A stretch of DNA of 64,000 bases, taken from positions 1-64,000 of the forward strand of contig NZ_JAUIYO010000014.1 in NCBI RefSeq assembly GCF_044891285.1. The letters are read 5' to 3'. Shown one piece after another: positions 43,771 through 52,525 of this stretch (position 1 is the first letter of the stretch; every line of letters starts with the position of its first letter). The stretch comes from Pseudobacillus lumedeiriae. Its GTDB lineage: Bacteria; Bacillota; Bacilli; Bacillales; Domibacillaceae. The translations under genes and the position numbers were made by a program. The notes beneath the pieces were generated by a model. It was not told the DNA's origin. It did not search any database and saw only the letters and a program-made list of their open reading frames with translations.

Positions 43771-45498
43771 ATGACAATCGCTAAAAGGCTGACGTTAACG
43801 ATGCTCATTATTTTGTTCGTGATCTTTACTGCGACTATGATACTTACCTATATGAATACGAATGCTTCCATCGAACGGACGATTCGTATGCAGGGCATTC
43901 AGTCAGCGGAAAATGCAGCACAATTTATTAACTTGGAAAAGTATGAGGACTTTTTAAACGACTCTTCAGAAAGTAAAACGTACTGGACAATTCGTAATCA
44001 ATTAAATCAAGTGAGAGAACATGTGGGGGCGATGTATCTTTACACGTTTACTGTTAAAGACGGGAAGACACATATGCTTATTGATGGGATGCACAAAGGA
44101 GGAGAGTTAGCCTCTGAAATCGGGGAAGAGTTAGCGATGCCGATGGAAGATATCACACCGGCTCTTCAAGGCGAAAATAGCTACACGGACATCATCAATG
44201 ATGAGCAGTATGGAAAATATATGTCCATTATGATCCCTATTAAAAACAAAGAGGGCGACGTGATCAGCCTGTTAGGGATGGATATTTCAGCTAAACAAAT
44301 TGATCAGATTCGGACAGATATTTTAAAGAGAAGCCTGCCATTGATCATCGGTTTATTCTTTATTGTCATTTTACTTGCCTGCATGATCGTGTACGTCTTT
44401 ATTAATCGAACATTGACACCATTGGCTAGCATGAATCATGGATTGAATGAGCTTGCGGCGGGGCGCATCGGGCAGTCGCTTCAAAAAGTGGAAAAGATAC
44501 ATACGAATCGGGAAGATGAAATGAAACGATTTACGTTAAACTTTCAATCAGCTGTTTTCCAGCTGACGACTATGATTACCTCGATCCGTTCCTCATCGGA
44601 TTTACTCACGAATGCGGCGGAACAGCTGACAAATGACAATCAGTCTGCCCAGCAGTCCAGTGAAAAAATTATTAAAAGCATTCATGAGATTGCCCGCGGC
44701 AGCGAGCGGCAAATGCAAAACAATGAAGAGGCTGTCAAGGCGATGGAAGGAACGACGGTCGGCGTTCAAAAAATAGCGGAATCGTCTTTTTCCATTGCAG
44801 AAGCGAGCAGCCACGTCACACAGCTCGTGGAAGAAAGCTATGTTCAAACTCATGCCGTCGTCTCTGAGATTGAAGAAGCTGCCCGATCTGTTCTCGCTAC
44901 CAATAAAGAAGTGATAGAACTGGGCCGGATGTTTAAGGAAGTAGAGAAAATTGTAGGTGTGATTACGTCAATCACCGATCAAACGAACCTGCTTGCCTTG
45001 AATGCAGCCATTGAAGCAGCAAGAGCTGGAGAAGCAGGAAAAGGATTTGCGGTCGTGGCTGATGAAGTAAAAAAGCTGGCAGAGGAGTCAAAAGAATCGG
45101 CCGGCCAAATTTCCGATATGCTGAAGCGTTTTGAATGGGTGACGATTGAAGTCATAAAAAATACAGAAATAAGTACAAAGAAAGCAGAATCAAGTACAAA
45201 AGCGGTTTCAACAGTGGAAATTTTGCTGGGGAAAATTAAACAAGCTATGAATGAAGTCAATCAAGATATTCATGAAGTATCAGCGATCACACAAGAAATA
45301 TCAGCAGGTACGGAGGAAGTGTTTGCTTCCATCGAACATGTCGCTCAAGTATCAAAAAACAACGTCAGCCAAACGCAGCAGGCTGTGTTTGCATCAGAAG
45401 AGCAGCGAAAATTAATGGAAAACATGAATCAGTCCGCTCAGGAATTAACAGAATTGTCTAAACAGCTCCATGCCGCTGTGCATCGATTTGCTTTATAA
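43771..45498 (+). CDS. methyl-accepting chemotaxis protein
   Basis: The 575-residue receptor has membrane helix 1 (about residues 10-30), a periplasmic-type sensor domain with FTVKDGKTHMLIDG, helix 2 (about 190-212), a HAMP-like linker and a long signalling coiled coil. The hairpin tip carries the conserved MCP core ITDQTNLLALNAAIEAARAGEAGKGFAVVADEV. It would signal to CheA/CheW. The ATG at 43771 follows GAGGGAGG. The ligand is unknown. It is alone in its unit. Confidence 0.93.
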   Translation: MTIAKRLTLTMLIILFVIFTATMILTYMNTNASIERTIRMQGIQSAENAAQFINLEKYEDFLNDSSESKTYWTIRNQLNQVREHVGAMYLYTFTVKDGKTHMLIDGMHKGGELASEIGEELAMPMEDITPALQGENSYTDIINDEQYGKYMSIMIPIKNKEGDVISLLGMDISAKQIDQIRTDILKRSLPLIIGLFFIVILLACMIVYVFINRTLTPLASMNHGLNELAAGRIGQSLQKVEKIHTNREDEMKRFTLNFQSAVFQLTTMITSIRSSSDLLTNAAEQLTNDNQSAQQSSEKIIKSIHEIARGSERQMQNNEEAVKAMEGTTVGVQKIAESSFSIAEASSHVTQLVEESYVQTHAVVSEIEEAARSVLATNKEVIELGRMFKEVEKIVGVITSITDQTNLLALNAAIEAARAGEAGKGFAVVADEVKKLAEESKESAGQISDMLKRFEWVTIEVIKNTEISTKKAESSTKAVSTVEILLGKIKQAMNEVNQDIHEVSAITQEISAGTEEVFASIEHVAQVSKNNVSQTQQAVFASEEQRKLMENMNQSAQELTELSKQLHAAVHRFAL

Positions 45499-45660
45499 TA
45501 GAGAATTCCTGAACTAGAGGGAGATTTTTCAGGGGATTGTCATGATTAATAAGAAAGAAAACGAATGTTGTAAGAAACTAGTAAGATCATTGTTTTAATA
45601 TCCAAGTTATATCATGTACGTATCAATTGAAGACTATAGCAAGTTATGACGAAGGTGCTG

Positions 45661-45707
45661 AAAAGGCTGTCCCATAAGGGTTTCATCCTTATGGGACAGC
45701 TTTTTTC
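45661..45707. terminator. GGCTGTCCC-type terminator
   Basis: AAAAGGCTGTCCCATAAGG pairs with CCTTATGGGACAGCTTTTTT. It is one of several similar GGCTGTCC hairpins in the window (also 53520, 57876). Confidence 0.9.
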
Positions 45708-45776
45708 TCACCCCTTTAATCTATCGGACGGTGGATTAGTGTTTATAAGAAGAAAGCTTGATAGAGGTGATGATCA

Positions 45777-47432
45777 ATGGTTCCATTGCAAAAATATTCA
45801 ATTACGAGCATGGTCCTTTATATTTTTATTTATGCTATCTGGGTTTTCCTATGGCCGGAGATGAAGTTAGCTGGGGCGATTATAGGGATTATAGGTCCTT
45901 TTCTTACACTTATATTTATAGCTATCTCTTTACAAAGAATGAAAGAAAAAGAAGAGAAAACCTTTTGGATTATTGTATTTATTGGGTGTTTTAGTTATTT
46001 TATCGGTGAGTTAATATGGAGATATCGCGTGTTTTATTTGGGCATCGACGAGCCGCTTTTTGGATGGGGGGATTTATTTTATAATTTATTTGTATTGATA
46101 TATAGCGTGGCTGTTTTTTACAAAGTATACATACAACGGAAAGAATACAGTACGATTCAAGTGTTTTTTGACTCGCTGATTATGATGACCGTATTAACAA
46201 CCATTAGTTGGGTTTATTTCTTAGGACCGTTATTTTCTAATACGACAAACTCAACGTTCGATGTGGTCATTTCATTAAGTTATCCAGTGGCTGTTTTCGG
46301 TATATTATTCGGTGTTATTTTGCTTTTTCTCACTTCTATGGCATTCTTTTCGCCTGTTTTACTAATCTTAAACACTATAGGCATCACTTTTTATATCATT
46401 GCAGAAACTTATTATGTATATCAGTCTATCTATCACACGTATAATGGCCACTTTACAAGCTTAACCATAGTGTGGAACAGCTGCCTTTTGTTAATAGGCC
46501 TTTCTAGTTTTTTTAGTACAAAGGTCAACAGTATTCCTAGAAAAGAAACTAACTTACCAAAATTCTTTTATATTGGTCAAACGACGTTGCCCCTTTTAAG
46601 TTTAAGCATCCTATTTTTTCTTGCATTGATCAAAAAAGAAGCCATCTTAAGTTATTTTATCGGTGGAGCCGCTCTTCTGTTTTTAATTGTCATTCGGCAG
46701 GTCATTACCATTTTTGAAAATAAAACCTTAGTTCGTAAGCTCAAAGACAGAACAGAAGAACTAGAGGTGACACAGCTTGAATTGATGGAGTTAAAAAATG
46801 CCGCAGAGGAACAAAGCTGGTTAAAAACAAAAATTGCTGAAGTGGCTACTATGTATTCTGGAATAAGTAATTTGGATACGTTAGCACAGCTTTTTATGAC
46901 AAAGGTCACCCTTATGGCAGGTGCAAGTTATGGCGTCTTCTATATAAAGAAAGGCAAAGGAAATACAGAAAGGTTTCAGAAGCTTGCTGCTTATGCTTAT
47001 AACCATCAGGCAGTTGGTGAGGAGAGCTTTCGTTTAGGGGAAGGGCTCGTTGGACAGTGTGCAGTAGAGAATCGAATCCTTTCGCTCGATCAAGTTCCTA
47101 GAGATTATATAGAAATTACTTCTGGCCTTGGCTCGGCGCCGCCAGCGAATGTGCTGATCATTCCGGTAGAGTGTGAGGGCGAGGTATTGGCTGTTATTGA
47201 ATTAGCATCATTGCAGTCGTTTAGTGACCTAGAAGAAAAGCTGTTAAAAGAGGTAATGGAGAATCTAGGTATCAACATAAAAAGTATTTTAGGAAATATG
47301 CAGGTAGAAAAGCTGCTTCAAGAATCACAGGCTTTAACAGAAGAACTGCAGAGCCAAGCTGAAGAGCTTCAATCGCAGCAAGAAGAGCTGCGAATAATGA
47401 ATGACAGGCTTATGCTAGGAAAGCATTGCTAG
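45777..47432 (+). CDS. membrane GAF sensor, probably truncated hybrid histidine kinase
   Basis: The 551-residue protein has about eight N-terminal membrane helices, a short coiled coil, and a GAF domain (about residues 365-500). It then ends in the repeat TEELQSQAEELQSQQEEL, after which most relatives continue into a histidine kinase and receiver. Here the frame stops about 15 residues later. Just beyond, in another frame, LLEDKKILVVFCDS resembles the start of a receiver domain. That suggests a kinase deletion. AGAGGTGATGATC precedes the ATG. As it stands it can sense but not phosphorylate. Confidence 0.75.
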   Translation: MVPLQKYSITSMVLYIFIYAIWVFLWPEMKLAGAIIGIIGPFLTLIFIAISLQRMKEKEEKTFWIIVFIGCFSYFIGELIWRYRVFYLGIDEPLFGWGDLFYNLFVLIYSVAVFYKVYIQRKEYSTIQVFFDSLIMMTVLTTISWVYFLGPLFSNTTNSTFDVVISLSYPVAVFGILFGVILLFLTSMAFFSPVLLILNTIGITFYIIAETYYVYQSIYHTYNGHFTSLTIVWNSCLLLIGLSSFFSTKVNSIPRKETNLPKFFYIGQTTLPLLSLSILFFLALIKKEAILSYFIGGAALLFLIVIRQVITIFENKTLVRKLKDRTEELEVTQLELMELKNAAEEQSWLKTKIAEVATMYSGISNLDTLAQLFMTKVTLMAGASYGVFYIKKGKGNTERFQKLAAYAYNHQAVGEESFRLGEGLVGQCAVENRILSLDQVPRDYIEITSGLGSAPPANVLIIPVECEGEVLAVIELASLQSFSDLEEKLLKEVMENLGINIKSILGNMQVEKLLQESQALTEELQSQAEELQSQQEELRIMNDRLMLGKHC

Positions 47433-47514
47433 AAGATAAGAAAATATTAGTAGTCTTTTGTGATAGTAAGTATTAATAAGCATTCATCTAAATAAGCGTT
47501 GGATAACAGAAAAA

Positions 47515-47557
47515 GAACCCTCTGATGCTGTTCAACAGCTTCAGAGGGTTCTTTTTT
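47515..47557 (+). terminator. terminator after the GAF sensor
   Basis: GAACCCTCTGA pairs with TCAGAGGGTTC (47515-47525, 47541-47551), followed by TTTTTT. Confidence 0.9.
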
Positions 47558-47579
47558 CATTATCCCATTCGGCATTTTA

Positions 47580-47642
47580 TTGACATGTAAAGCTGGACCG
47601 ACATATAATGGTAACATGAATATATGAGTATATGGTCATATA
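47580..47642 (+). promoter_or_regulatory. cadA promoter with CzrA/ArsR-type operator
   Basis: A perfect TTGACA (47580-47585) and TATAAT (47604-47609) are 18 bases apart. Twelve bases further, TATATGA and TCATATA (47621-47627, 47636-47642) form an imperfect 22-bp palindrome of the kind bound by ArsR/CzrA family metal repressors. Bound repressor would cover the transcription start. Confidence 0.75.
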
Positions 47643-47736
47643 CGATAATGAAATTCTAAATTAAGCGGAAAAGTGCGTCAACTAAACGTAACTTTTTTTA
47701 TTATTAAAAAATTTTTTAAAAAAAGAAGGTGATCAT

Positions 47737-50094
47737 ATGGGAGAAAGATCTATTAAAAGGGAGTTTGTTCTTGAAGGTCTTGATTGTGCCGGATGCGCAG
47801 CTAAAATTGAAAAAAACGTCAAAACAATTAATGGTGTAGACGAATGCTCAGTCAATTTTGTGACGAAAACTTTAACGATGAAAACAGCGGACGAAAAGAA
47901 TGACACGGTTGTTTCAGAAGCAAAGCAGCTTATAAGTAAGCTAGAGCCCGACATTCGTATTAAAGATAAGGTAAAGGGATCCGCGGAAAGTCAGGTTTTG
48001 TTTTTAAAAGGGCTGGATTGTGCAAACTGCGCCGTAAAAGTGGAAGAGTACGTAAAAGGTATAAAAGGTGTTACAGCGGCAACTGTTGATTTTGTTTCAA
48101 AGAAGCTTATTATCGAGGCAGTGGACTTAAATACTATGAGTAAAATTGTAAGTGATGTTTCAGTCAGCATCCCAAAGATTGAACCGGATATAGAGGTTGT
48201 CATTGAACAAAATTCAGAAACATATGAAGGTGGAGAAAACTCACGTATTAAAAAAGTGATTTTCCGGCTGGCCGCGGCAGTCATTTTAGGGGCGGCTGGA
48301 TTAATCGGTGGCTTTGGTACAGCTGTTGAGCTTCCTTTGTTTATTATCAGTTACTTGTTAGCAGGCGGCGATATTCTTTTAAAAGCCGGAAAAAATATCA
48401 TACGAGGGCAAGTATTTGATGAAAATTTCCTTATGTCGATTGCAACCATTGGTGCATTTGCGATCGCTCAATATCCAGAAGGAATAGCAGTTATGTTATT
48501 CTACCAGGTTGGAGAATTGTTTCAAAGTATTGCTGTTAATCGTTCCCGAAAATCGATTAGTGACTTAATGGATATCCGGCCCGAATTTGCTGTCTTAAAA
48601 GTTGGAAATGAAACGAAGCGCGTAGCACCGGAAGCTATAAATGCCGGCGATATTATTATAGTGAAGCCAGGGGAGAAGATTCCGCTTGATGGATTGATCC
48701 TTGAAGGCCGTTCCATGGTTGATACATCTGCTTTAACAGGCGAGTCTGTTCCAAGAGAAGTAGAATCGGGAAATGAAGTGTTAAGTGGATTTATGAACAC
48801 GAACGGGGTCCTAACGATTCAGGTAACCAAAACATATGGAGAGTCCACGGTAGCCAAAATTCTCGATTTAGTACAAAATGCAAGCAGCCGTAAAGCAGCC
48901 ACAGAAAAATTCATCACACGATTTGCACGGTACTATACACCGGCTGTTGTGATCATTGCGGCCTTGCTTGCGGTTGTTCCTCCGCTTATTATCGAGGGAG
49001 CAGCTTTCTCTGACTGGGTTTACCGTGCGCTTGTTTTCTTAGTGATCTCTTGTCCATGCGCCCTTGTTGTCTCCATCCCGCTTGGCTTCTTCGGCGGAAT
49101 CGGCGGAGCGTCCAAAAGCGGTATTCTCATAAAAGGCAGCAATTATTTAGAAGCATTAAATAGTGTGAAGTATGTAGTATTTGATAAAACTGGAACATTG
49201 ACAAAAGGCGTATTTAAGGTGACAGGCATTGTACCAAAAGGTGATATGACGGAAGAACGTCTATTAGAATATGCCGCACTAGCTGAAAGTTATTCAAACC
49301 ACCCGATTGCCCAATCCATTATAGCCGCCTATAGTAAGGAAGTAAATAAGGATGACATTGGAAATTATGATGAAATTGCAGGACATGGAATTAAAATTGA
49401 GGTGAATGGTAAAACGATTTTAGCTGGAAATAAAAAGTTAATGAGCAAAGAAGAGATTTCATATACAGAAGAAGATGGAATGGGAACAATCGTACATCTT
49501 GCAGTAGACGGGCAATATGTCGGTTACATTGTCATTTCTGACGAAGTGAAAGAAGACTCTAAAAAAGCAATAGAAAGTTTAAAAGCATTAGGTGTTAAAA
49601 AGACAATCATGTTGACAGGTGATACAAAAAAGGTCGGCGAAGCTGTTGGACAAAAGCTTGGGATAGATACAGTTCATGCTGAATTGCTGCCACATGAAAA
49701 AGTCGAACAGGTAGAATTACTAGATAGCCAAAAACAGAAAGGTGAAAAGCTTATTTTTGTTGGTGATGGAATCAATGATACACCTGTGTTAGCAAGAGCG
49801 GATATTGGTATTGCGATGGGCGGGTTAGGATCAGATGCAGCAATTGAAGCTGCAGATGTTGTCATCATGACGGATGAACCGTCAAAAATTGTCACTGCCA
49901 TTAAAATCGCCAAACACACACGCAAAATTGTTTGGCAAAATATTATTTTCTCTCTCGGTACTAAAGGAATTGTCTTATTATTAGGGGCATTCGGACTTGC
50001 AACAATGTGGGAAGCTATTATATCTGATGTCGGTGTAACATTGCTTGCAGTACTTAATGCGATGCGGGCATTAAAAGTGGACCGTTTGTCATAA
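47737..50094 (+). CDS. cadA: CadA-type P1B heavy-metal ATPase (Zn/Cd/Co)
   Basis: The 785-residue transporter has two N-terminal heavy-metal-associated domains (GLDCAGC near residue 8, GLDCANC near 92). It has eight membrane helices with the CPC ion site (ISCPCALVVSIPLG), phosphorylation motif DKTGTLTKG and hinge GDGINDTPVLARADIG. Its sequence is closest in pattern to CadA/ZosA exporters of Zn2+, Cd2+, Co2+, not copper ATPases. The promoter carries a CzrA-like operator, and czrA follows 112 bases after its stop. Confidence 0.93.
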   Translation: MGERSIKREFVLEGLDCAGCAAKIEKNVKTINGVDECSVNFVTKTLTMKTADEKNDTVVSEAKQLISKLEPDIRIKDKVKGSAESQVLFLKGLDCANCAVKVEEYVKGIKGVTAATVDFVSKKLIIEAVDLNTMSKIVSDVSVSIPKIEPDIEVVIEQNSETYEGGENSRIKKVIFRLAAAVILGAAGLIGGFGTAVELPLFIISYLLAGGDILLKAGKNIIRGQVFDENFLMSIATIGAFAIAQYPEGIAVMLFYQVGELFQSIAVNRSRKSISDLMDIRPEFAVLKVGNETKRVAPEAINAGDIIIVKPGEKIPLDGLILEGRSMVDTSALTGESVPREVESGNEVLSGFMNTNGVLTIQVTKTYGESTVAKILDLVQNASSRKAATEKFITRFARYYTPAVVIIAALLAVVPPLIIEGAAFSDWVYRALVFLVISCPCALVVSIPLGFFGGIGGASKSGILIKGSNYLEALNSVKYVVFDKTGTLTKGVFKVTGIVPKGDMTEERLLEYAALAESYSNHPIAQSIIAAYSKEVNKDDIGNYDEIAGHGIKIEVNGKTILAGNKKLMSKEEISYTEEDGMGTIVHLAVDGQYVGYIVISDEVKEDSKKAIESLKALGVKKTIMLTGDTKKVGEAVGQKLGIDTVHAELLPHEKVEQVELLDSQKQKGEKLIFVGDGINDTPVLARADIGIAMGGLGSDAAIEAADVVIMTDEPSKIVTAIKIAKHTRKIVWQNIIFSLGTKGIVLLLGAFGLATMWEAIISDVGVTLLAVLNAMRALKVDRLS

Positions 50095-50206
50095 ATGCGA
50101 TAGGCACAGTGAGGGTTTAAAATATACATTCATTTATATGGAATGTTTAGGGAAAATAATATTCATGCTGTGATATCATTAAATAGAAAGCAGAGGCGTG
50201 AGGTAT

Positions 50207-50545
50207 ATGTCGAAATTAGATGATAATGATTTAATGGAAAAAAATAAACTAAACGATACACTAGATGAGGAAACACTATTCATGGTGTCTCAGACTTTTA
50301 AGGCCCTTTCGGATTCAACGAGGATCAAAATCCTTCATCTGTTAGCCAAAAGAGAACACTCTGTAAATGAAATAGCTGAACGACTAGAAATGTTACAATC
50401 TACGGTATCTCATCAATTGAGATTTCTTAAGAACTTAAGATTAGTGAAATTTCGCCGTGAAGGCACCACAATATATTACAGTTGTGATGATCAACATGTA
50501 ATGGATATTCTTGAACAAACAATCAAACATGCACAGCATCAATAA
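50207..50545 (+). CDS. czrA: CzrA-type ArsR/SmtB metal repressor
   Basis: The 112-residue winged helix (LKALSDSTRIKILHLLA, SVNEIAERLEMLQSTVSHQLRFL in part) carries the alpha-5 metal site D-x-H...H-x-x-H. In the CDDQHVMDILEQTIKHAQH region, D, H, H and H match the Zn/Co ligands of S. aureus CzrA in spacing. It lacks the cysteine site of CadC/ArsR. Metal binding releases DNA. ATG 50207 is chosen because the alternative GTG 50198 overlaps the ribosome site. It likely represses cadA just upstream. Confidence 0.9.
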   Translation: MSKLDDNDLMEKNKLNDTLDEETLFMVSQTFKALSDSTRIKILHLLAKREHSVNEIAERLEMLQSTVSHQLRFLKNLRLVKFRREGTTIYYSCDDQHVMDILEQTIKHAQHQ

Positions 50546-50620
50546 GAAGAGGCTCAAGCAGAACGAGCGTCTTCTCAAGCGTTTATTGATAAATTTGCGA
50601 AATATTATATACTCGTATAG
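50546..50620 (+). pseudogene. relic of a second CadA-type ATPase
   Basis: Directly after the czrA stop, 24 codons read EEAQAERASSQAFIDKFA followed by KYY, then TAG. The intact cadA here and other CadA proteins have an equivalent stretch between actuator domain and membrane helix (for example RKAATEKFITRFARYY). The rest of such a gene is gone. It suggests an ancestral czrA-cadA operon that was deleted. Confidence 0.6.
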
Positions 50621-50854
50621 TGAACAAACGAAGCGGAAAAATCTATTAATTAGAATACATTTTGGAGTTGTGTTAAGAGAAAGATTCAGCATCTTTAAGA
50701 AGCTTTGTAATGAACAGCAAAATAACGGTCTGTTTAATTGTGCGCCAGTTCATGTTATAATAAAGAAATTAGGGATAATTACGACTTTTGCTCATAATTG
50801 AACGGATGCCAAGAAAAGCCTCCGCCTAGCAATAAAACATGGAGGTGTAAGAGA

Positions 50855-51064
50855 ATGAATAAACGATGGACGATCGGTAAAATTAAAGAATTTGTTGAGA
50901 ACAATTCGGAAAGTAAATTGCTAACGACCGAATATCACGGCTTTTCTCAAAAGTTATTATTTAAATGTGCATGTGGCAGCAATTTTGAAAAAACATTTAC
51001 GAAATTTAAAAATAATCACCAACGTAAATGTGACGTGTGCCAACCGCCAAAAGCATCACGCTAA
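50855..51064 (+). CDS. small zinc-ribbon protein (homing-endonuclease-like domain)
   Basis: The 69-residue product has C-x-C-G and C-x-x-C pairs (FKCACGSNF, CDVCQ) separated by basic residues, following an N-terminal helix (MNKRWTIGKIKEFVENNSE). This resembles the DUF723-type DNA-binding domains found with phage and homing endonucleases, here as a stand-alone unit. GGAGGTGTAAGAGA precedes the ATG. A near-perfect terminator follows. Its function is not known. Confidence 0.6.
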   Translation: MNKRWTIGKIKEFVENNSESKLLTTEYHGFSQKLLFKCACGSNFEKTFTKFKNNHQRKCDVCQPPKASR

Positions 51065-51077
51065 ACGTATAGCGATT

Positions 51078-51127
51078 AAACGAAGCGGCAACTTCTATTA
51101 AATAGAAGTTGCCGCTTCGTTTATTTT
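51078..51127 (+). terminator. strong terminator after the zinc-ribbon gene
   Basis: AAACGAAGCGGCAACTTCTA and its complement (51078-51099, 51101-51121) form a perfect stem of about 21 bp, followed by TATTTTA. Confidence 0.9.
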
Positions 51128-51315
51128 AGAGAGGGAATGAGGGGCTTATCTTTGTGTCTGTCACAGCGATATCGTTGCATTGTATTACACTTTACGATTT
51201 TTAAGTTATATTGACAAGAACCGATAGTTTTCTGAAAGGTATCAAATACTGTGCCCTTACTAGCAGCTATAAAATTAGGGATATCCAAATGGTTTCCTAA
51301 TTTTTATCATTTGAA

Positions 51316-51774
51316 TTAAGAGAATTCCTCTAAATCCCAATCGTTGTAAGTGTATTTTTCATCCTCAGATATAGGTTTATAATCTTTACAAAAATCAAGA
51401 AGTTTTCTACTTCTTGTACTAAAAGATTTATCCTGTTTGGAGAAGGTTTTAATCACATCATCCCGATTGAGAAGAGCCTTATCTTTTAAGCAGAATATCT
51501 CATTTTCTAAATCACCGAATGGATTGAAATTACCGTGTTGGCAAGATTGACAACATGCGATACCGATGTTGTCTGGAAGTTCTTTCTGTAAATGCTTTAC
51601 TGCATATTCAATAGAGTTGGATAACTTAGATTGGATTTGGTGAATATTCACTTTGACTTCAAAGTGAATATTTTGAAATTCGTCTTCATCTAATTGCTCG
51701 TAAAACATTTTTGTTAGTATGACTATGATTTTTCCGTCAATTATATAATTCACATTCAAAGTATCTACTTTCAA
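51316..51774 (-). CDS. conserved hypothetical protein with CxxC motif
   Basis: The 152-residue soluble protein has a central CCQSCQHGNFNPFGD motif followed by a cysteine (FCLKDK) and an acidic C-terminus (TYNDWDLEEF). I recall similar unassigned Bacillus proteins (DUF6304-like), but no function is known. TTG 51774 follows AGGAGGCTTATCCA at proper spacing. It lies between the zinc-ribbon gene and the toxin locus. The cysteines could bind zinc. Confidence 0.7.
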   Translation of the reverse strand: MKVDTLNVNYIIDGKIIVILTKMFYEQLDEDEFQNIHFEVKVNIHQIQSKLSNSIEYAVKHLQKELPDNIGIACCQSCQHGNFNPFGDLENEIFCLKDKALLNRDDVIKTFSKQDKSFSTRSRKLLDFCKDYKPISEDEKYTYNDWDLEEFS

Positions 51775-51912
51775 TGGATAAGCCTCCTAATAAACTTATA
51801 TAAATATAGATGGGGATATATATACTTTCTTATTTCCGAAATGAGAGCGATAACCTAGCAGGTAAGAGTGCCTGTAAAACAATCCAATTTGGCAGTCAAT
51901 GGCTGTTATCTG

Positions 51913-51941
51913 TTTTCAAATAGGGCGCTTTAGGGTATAAT
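51913..51941 (+). promoter_or_regulatory. candidate antitoxin RNA promoter
   Basis: TTTTCA (51913-51918) and a perfect TATAAT (51936-51941) are 17 bases apart. An RNA starting near 51948 would run rightward, antisense to the 3' end of the toxin gene. Confidence 0.5.
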
Positions 51942-51947
51942 GACAAT

Positions 51948-52099
51948 TAGAATAACATATATTAAAAAAGACCATTTCGATGCTCTAACATCGAAATGGC
52001 CATACAATAGCAGGTTCCCAAAAGGGGATCGACATCATAGTTAGTTGCTAAAACCGTCTAGAGCCGGGAATCTCAAGGGCGGTTTTAGTTTTTGTTTTT
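51948..52099 (+). ncRNA. predicted RatA-like antisense antitoxin RNA
   Basis: From the promoter at 51936 an RNA would cross the toxin terminator and end at the hairpin CTAAAACCG/CGGTTTTAG (52048-52088), followed by TTTTTGTTTTT. It would pair with the last codons and 3' tail of the toxin mRNA. This convergent overlap is the layout of txpA/ratA and related type I systems. Confidence 0.55.
51963..52001 (-). terminator. terminator of toxin mRNA
   Basis: GACCATTTCGATG and CATCGAAATGGCC (51970-51982, 51989-52001) form a 13-bp stem. On the minus strand it is followed by TTTTTT. Confidence 0.8.
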
Positions 52100-52168
52100 A
52101 AATGACAGAATTGAAATGACAAGACTTGCAAAAGCAAGTGTAATCATTAATGACTCATATACTGTCAT
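52085..52168 (-). CDS. type I toxin, holin-like (TxpA/YonT-like)
   Basis: The 27-residue peptide starts MTVYESLMITLAFASLVISI and ends in charged KNKN, one membrane helix with a basic tail. This is the putative holin-like toxin family of Bacillus (TxpA and relatives). A strong AGGGAGGTGAT ribosome site precedes the ATG. Overexpression of such peptides damages the membrane. It is too short for standard gene callers. An antisense RNA appears to overlap its 3' end. Confidence 0.8.
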   Translation of the reverse strand: MTVYESLMITLAFASLVISILSFKNKN

Positions 52169-52176
52169 ACGGCATC

Positions 52177-52202
52177 ACCTCCCTCCTATAAACATGGAGG
52201 AG
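52177..52202 (-). promoter_or_regulatory. inverted repeat overlapping the toxin ribosome site
   Basis: CCTCC (52182-52186) and GGAGG (52196-52200) can pair across the toxin leader, masking part of the Shine-Dalgarno. Such masking limits translation in other type I toxins. Confidence 0.45.
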
Positions 52203-52244
52203 CGTGCCAACCACCCTTGAGAAAACCTATACTATTGTATTCTT

Positions 52245-52250
52245 ATTATA
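52245..52250 (-). promoter_or_regulatory. toxin promoter -10
   Basis: On the minus strand TGG-TATAAT is an extended -10 about 75 bases upstream of the toxin start. A -35 is not obvious. Confidence 0.5.
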
Positions 52251-52393
52251 CCATTAATTCTCATATCATGTGGTCGTCGCTTTCTTAGATGACGGGGATC
52301 ATTTTTGTCGGATTTCACCTGCCAACAGCAGCTCCAATCGGCTGTCCATCTATTTGATTTATAACAGATAGCACTTGAATATCAAAAGGCCCC

Positions 52394-52440
52394 AGCCCCC
52401 AGACTGTCGAAAAAACTAACAGTCTGGGGGCTTCTCTTTA
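52394..52440 (+). terminator. terminator before uvsE
   Basis: AGCCCCCAGACTGT pairs with ACAGTCTGGGGGCT around an 11-base loop, followed by TCTCTTTA. No gene ends nearby on the + strand. The spacer from 52251 to 52525 shows no gene. Confidence 0.8.
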
Positions 52441-52525
52441 CTTTATTTATCCACTGCGTTAATTTATTATAATGGAAATAAGCAAGCTTTTATTAGCGAT
52501 TGTATTAAAGCCAAGGAGAAAACAG

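Noticed and set aside
50511..50801. 96-codon frame overlapping czrA and the spacer.
   Set aside because: Shadow frame with no ribosome site; the CadA relic in another frame explains the DNA better.
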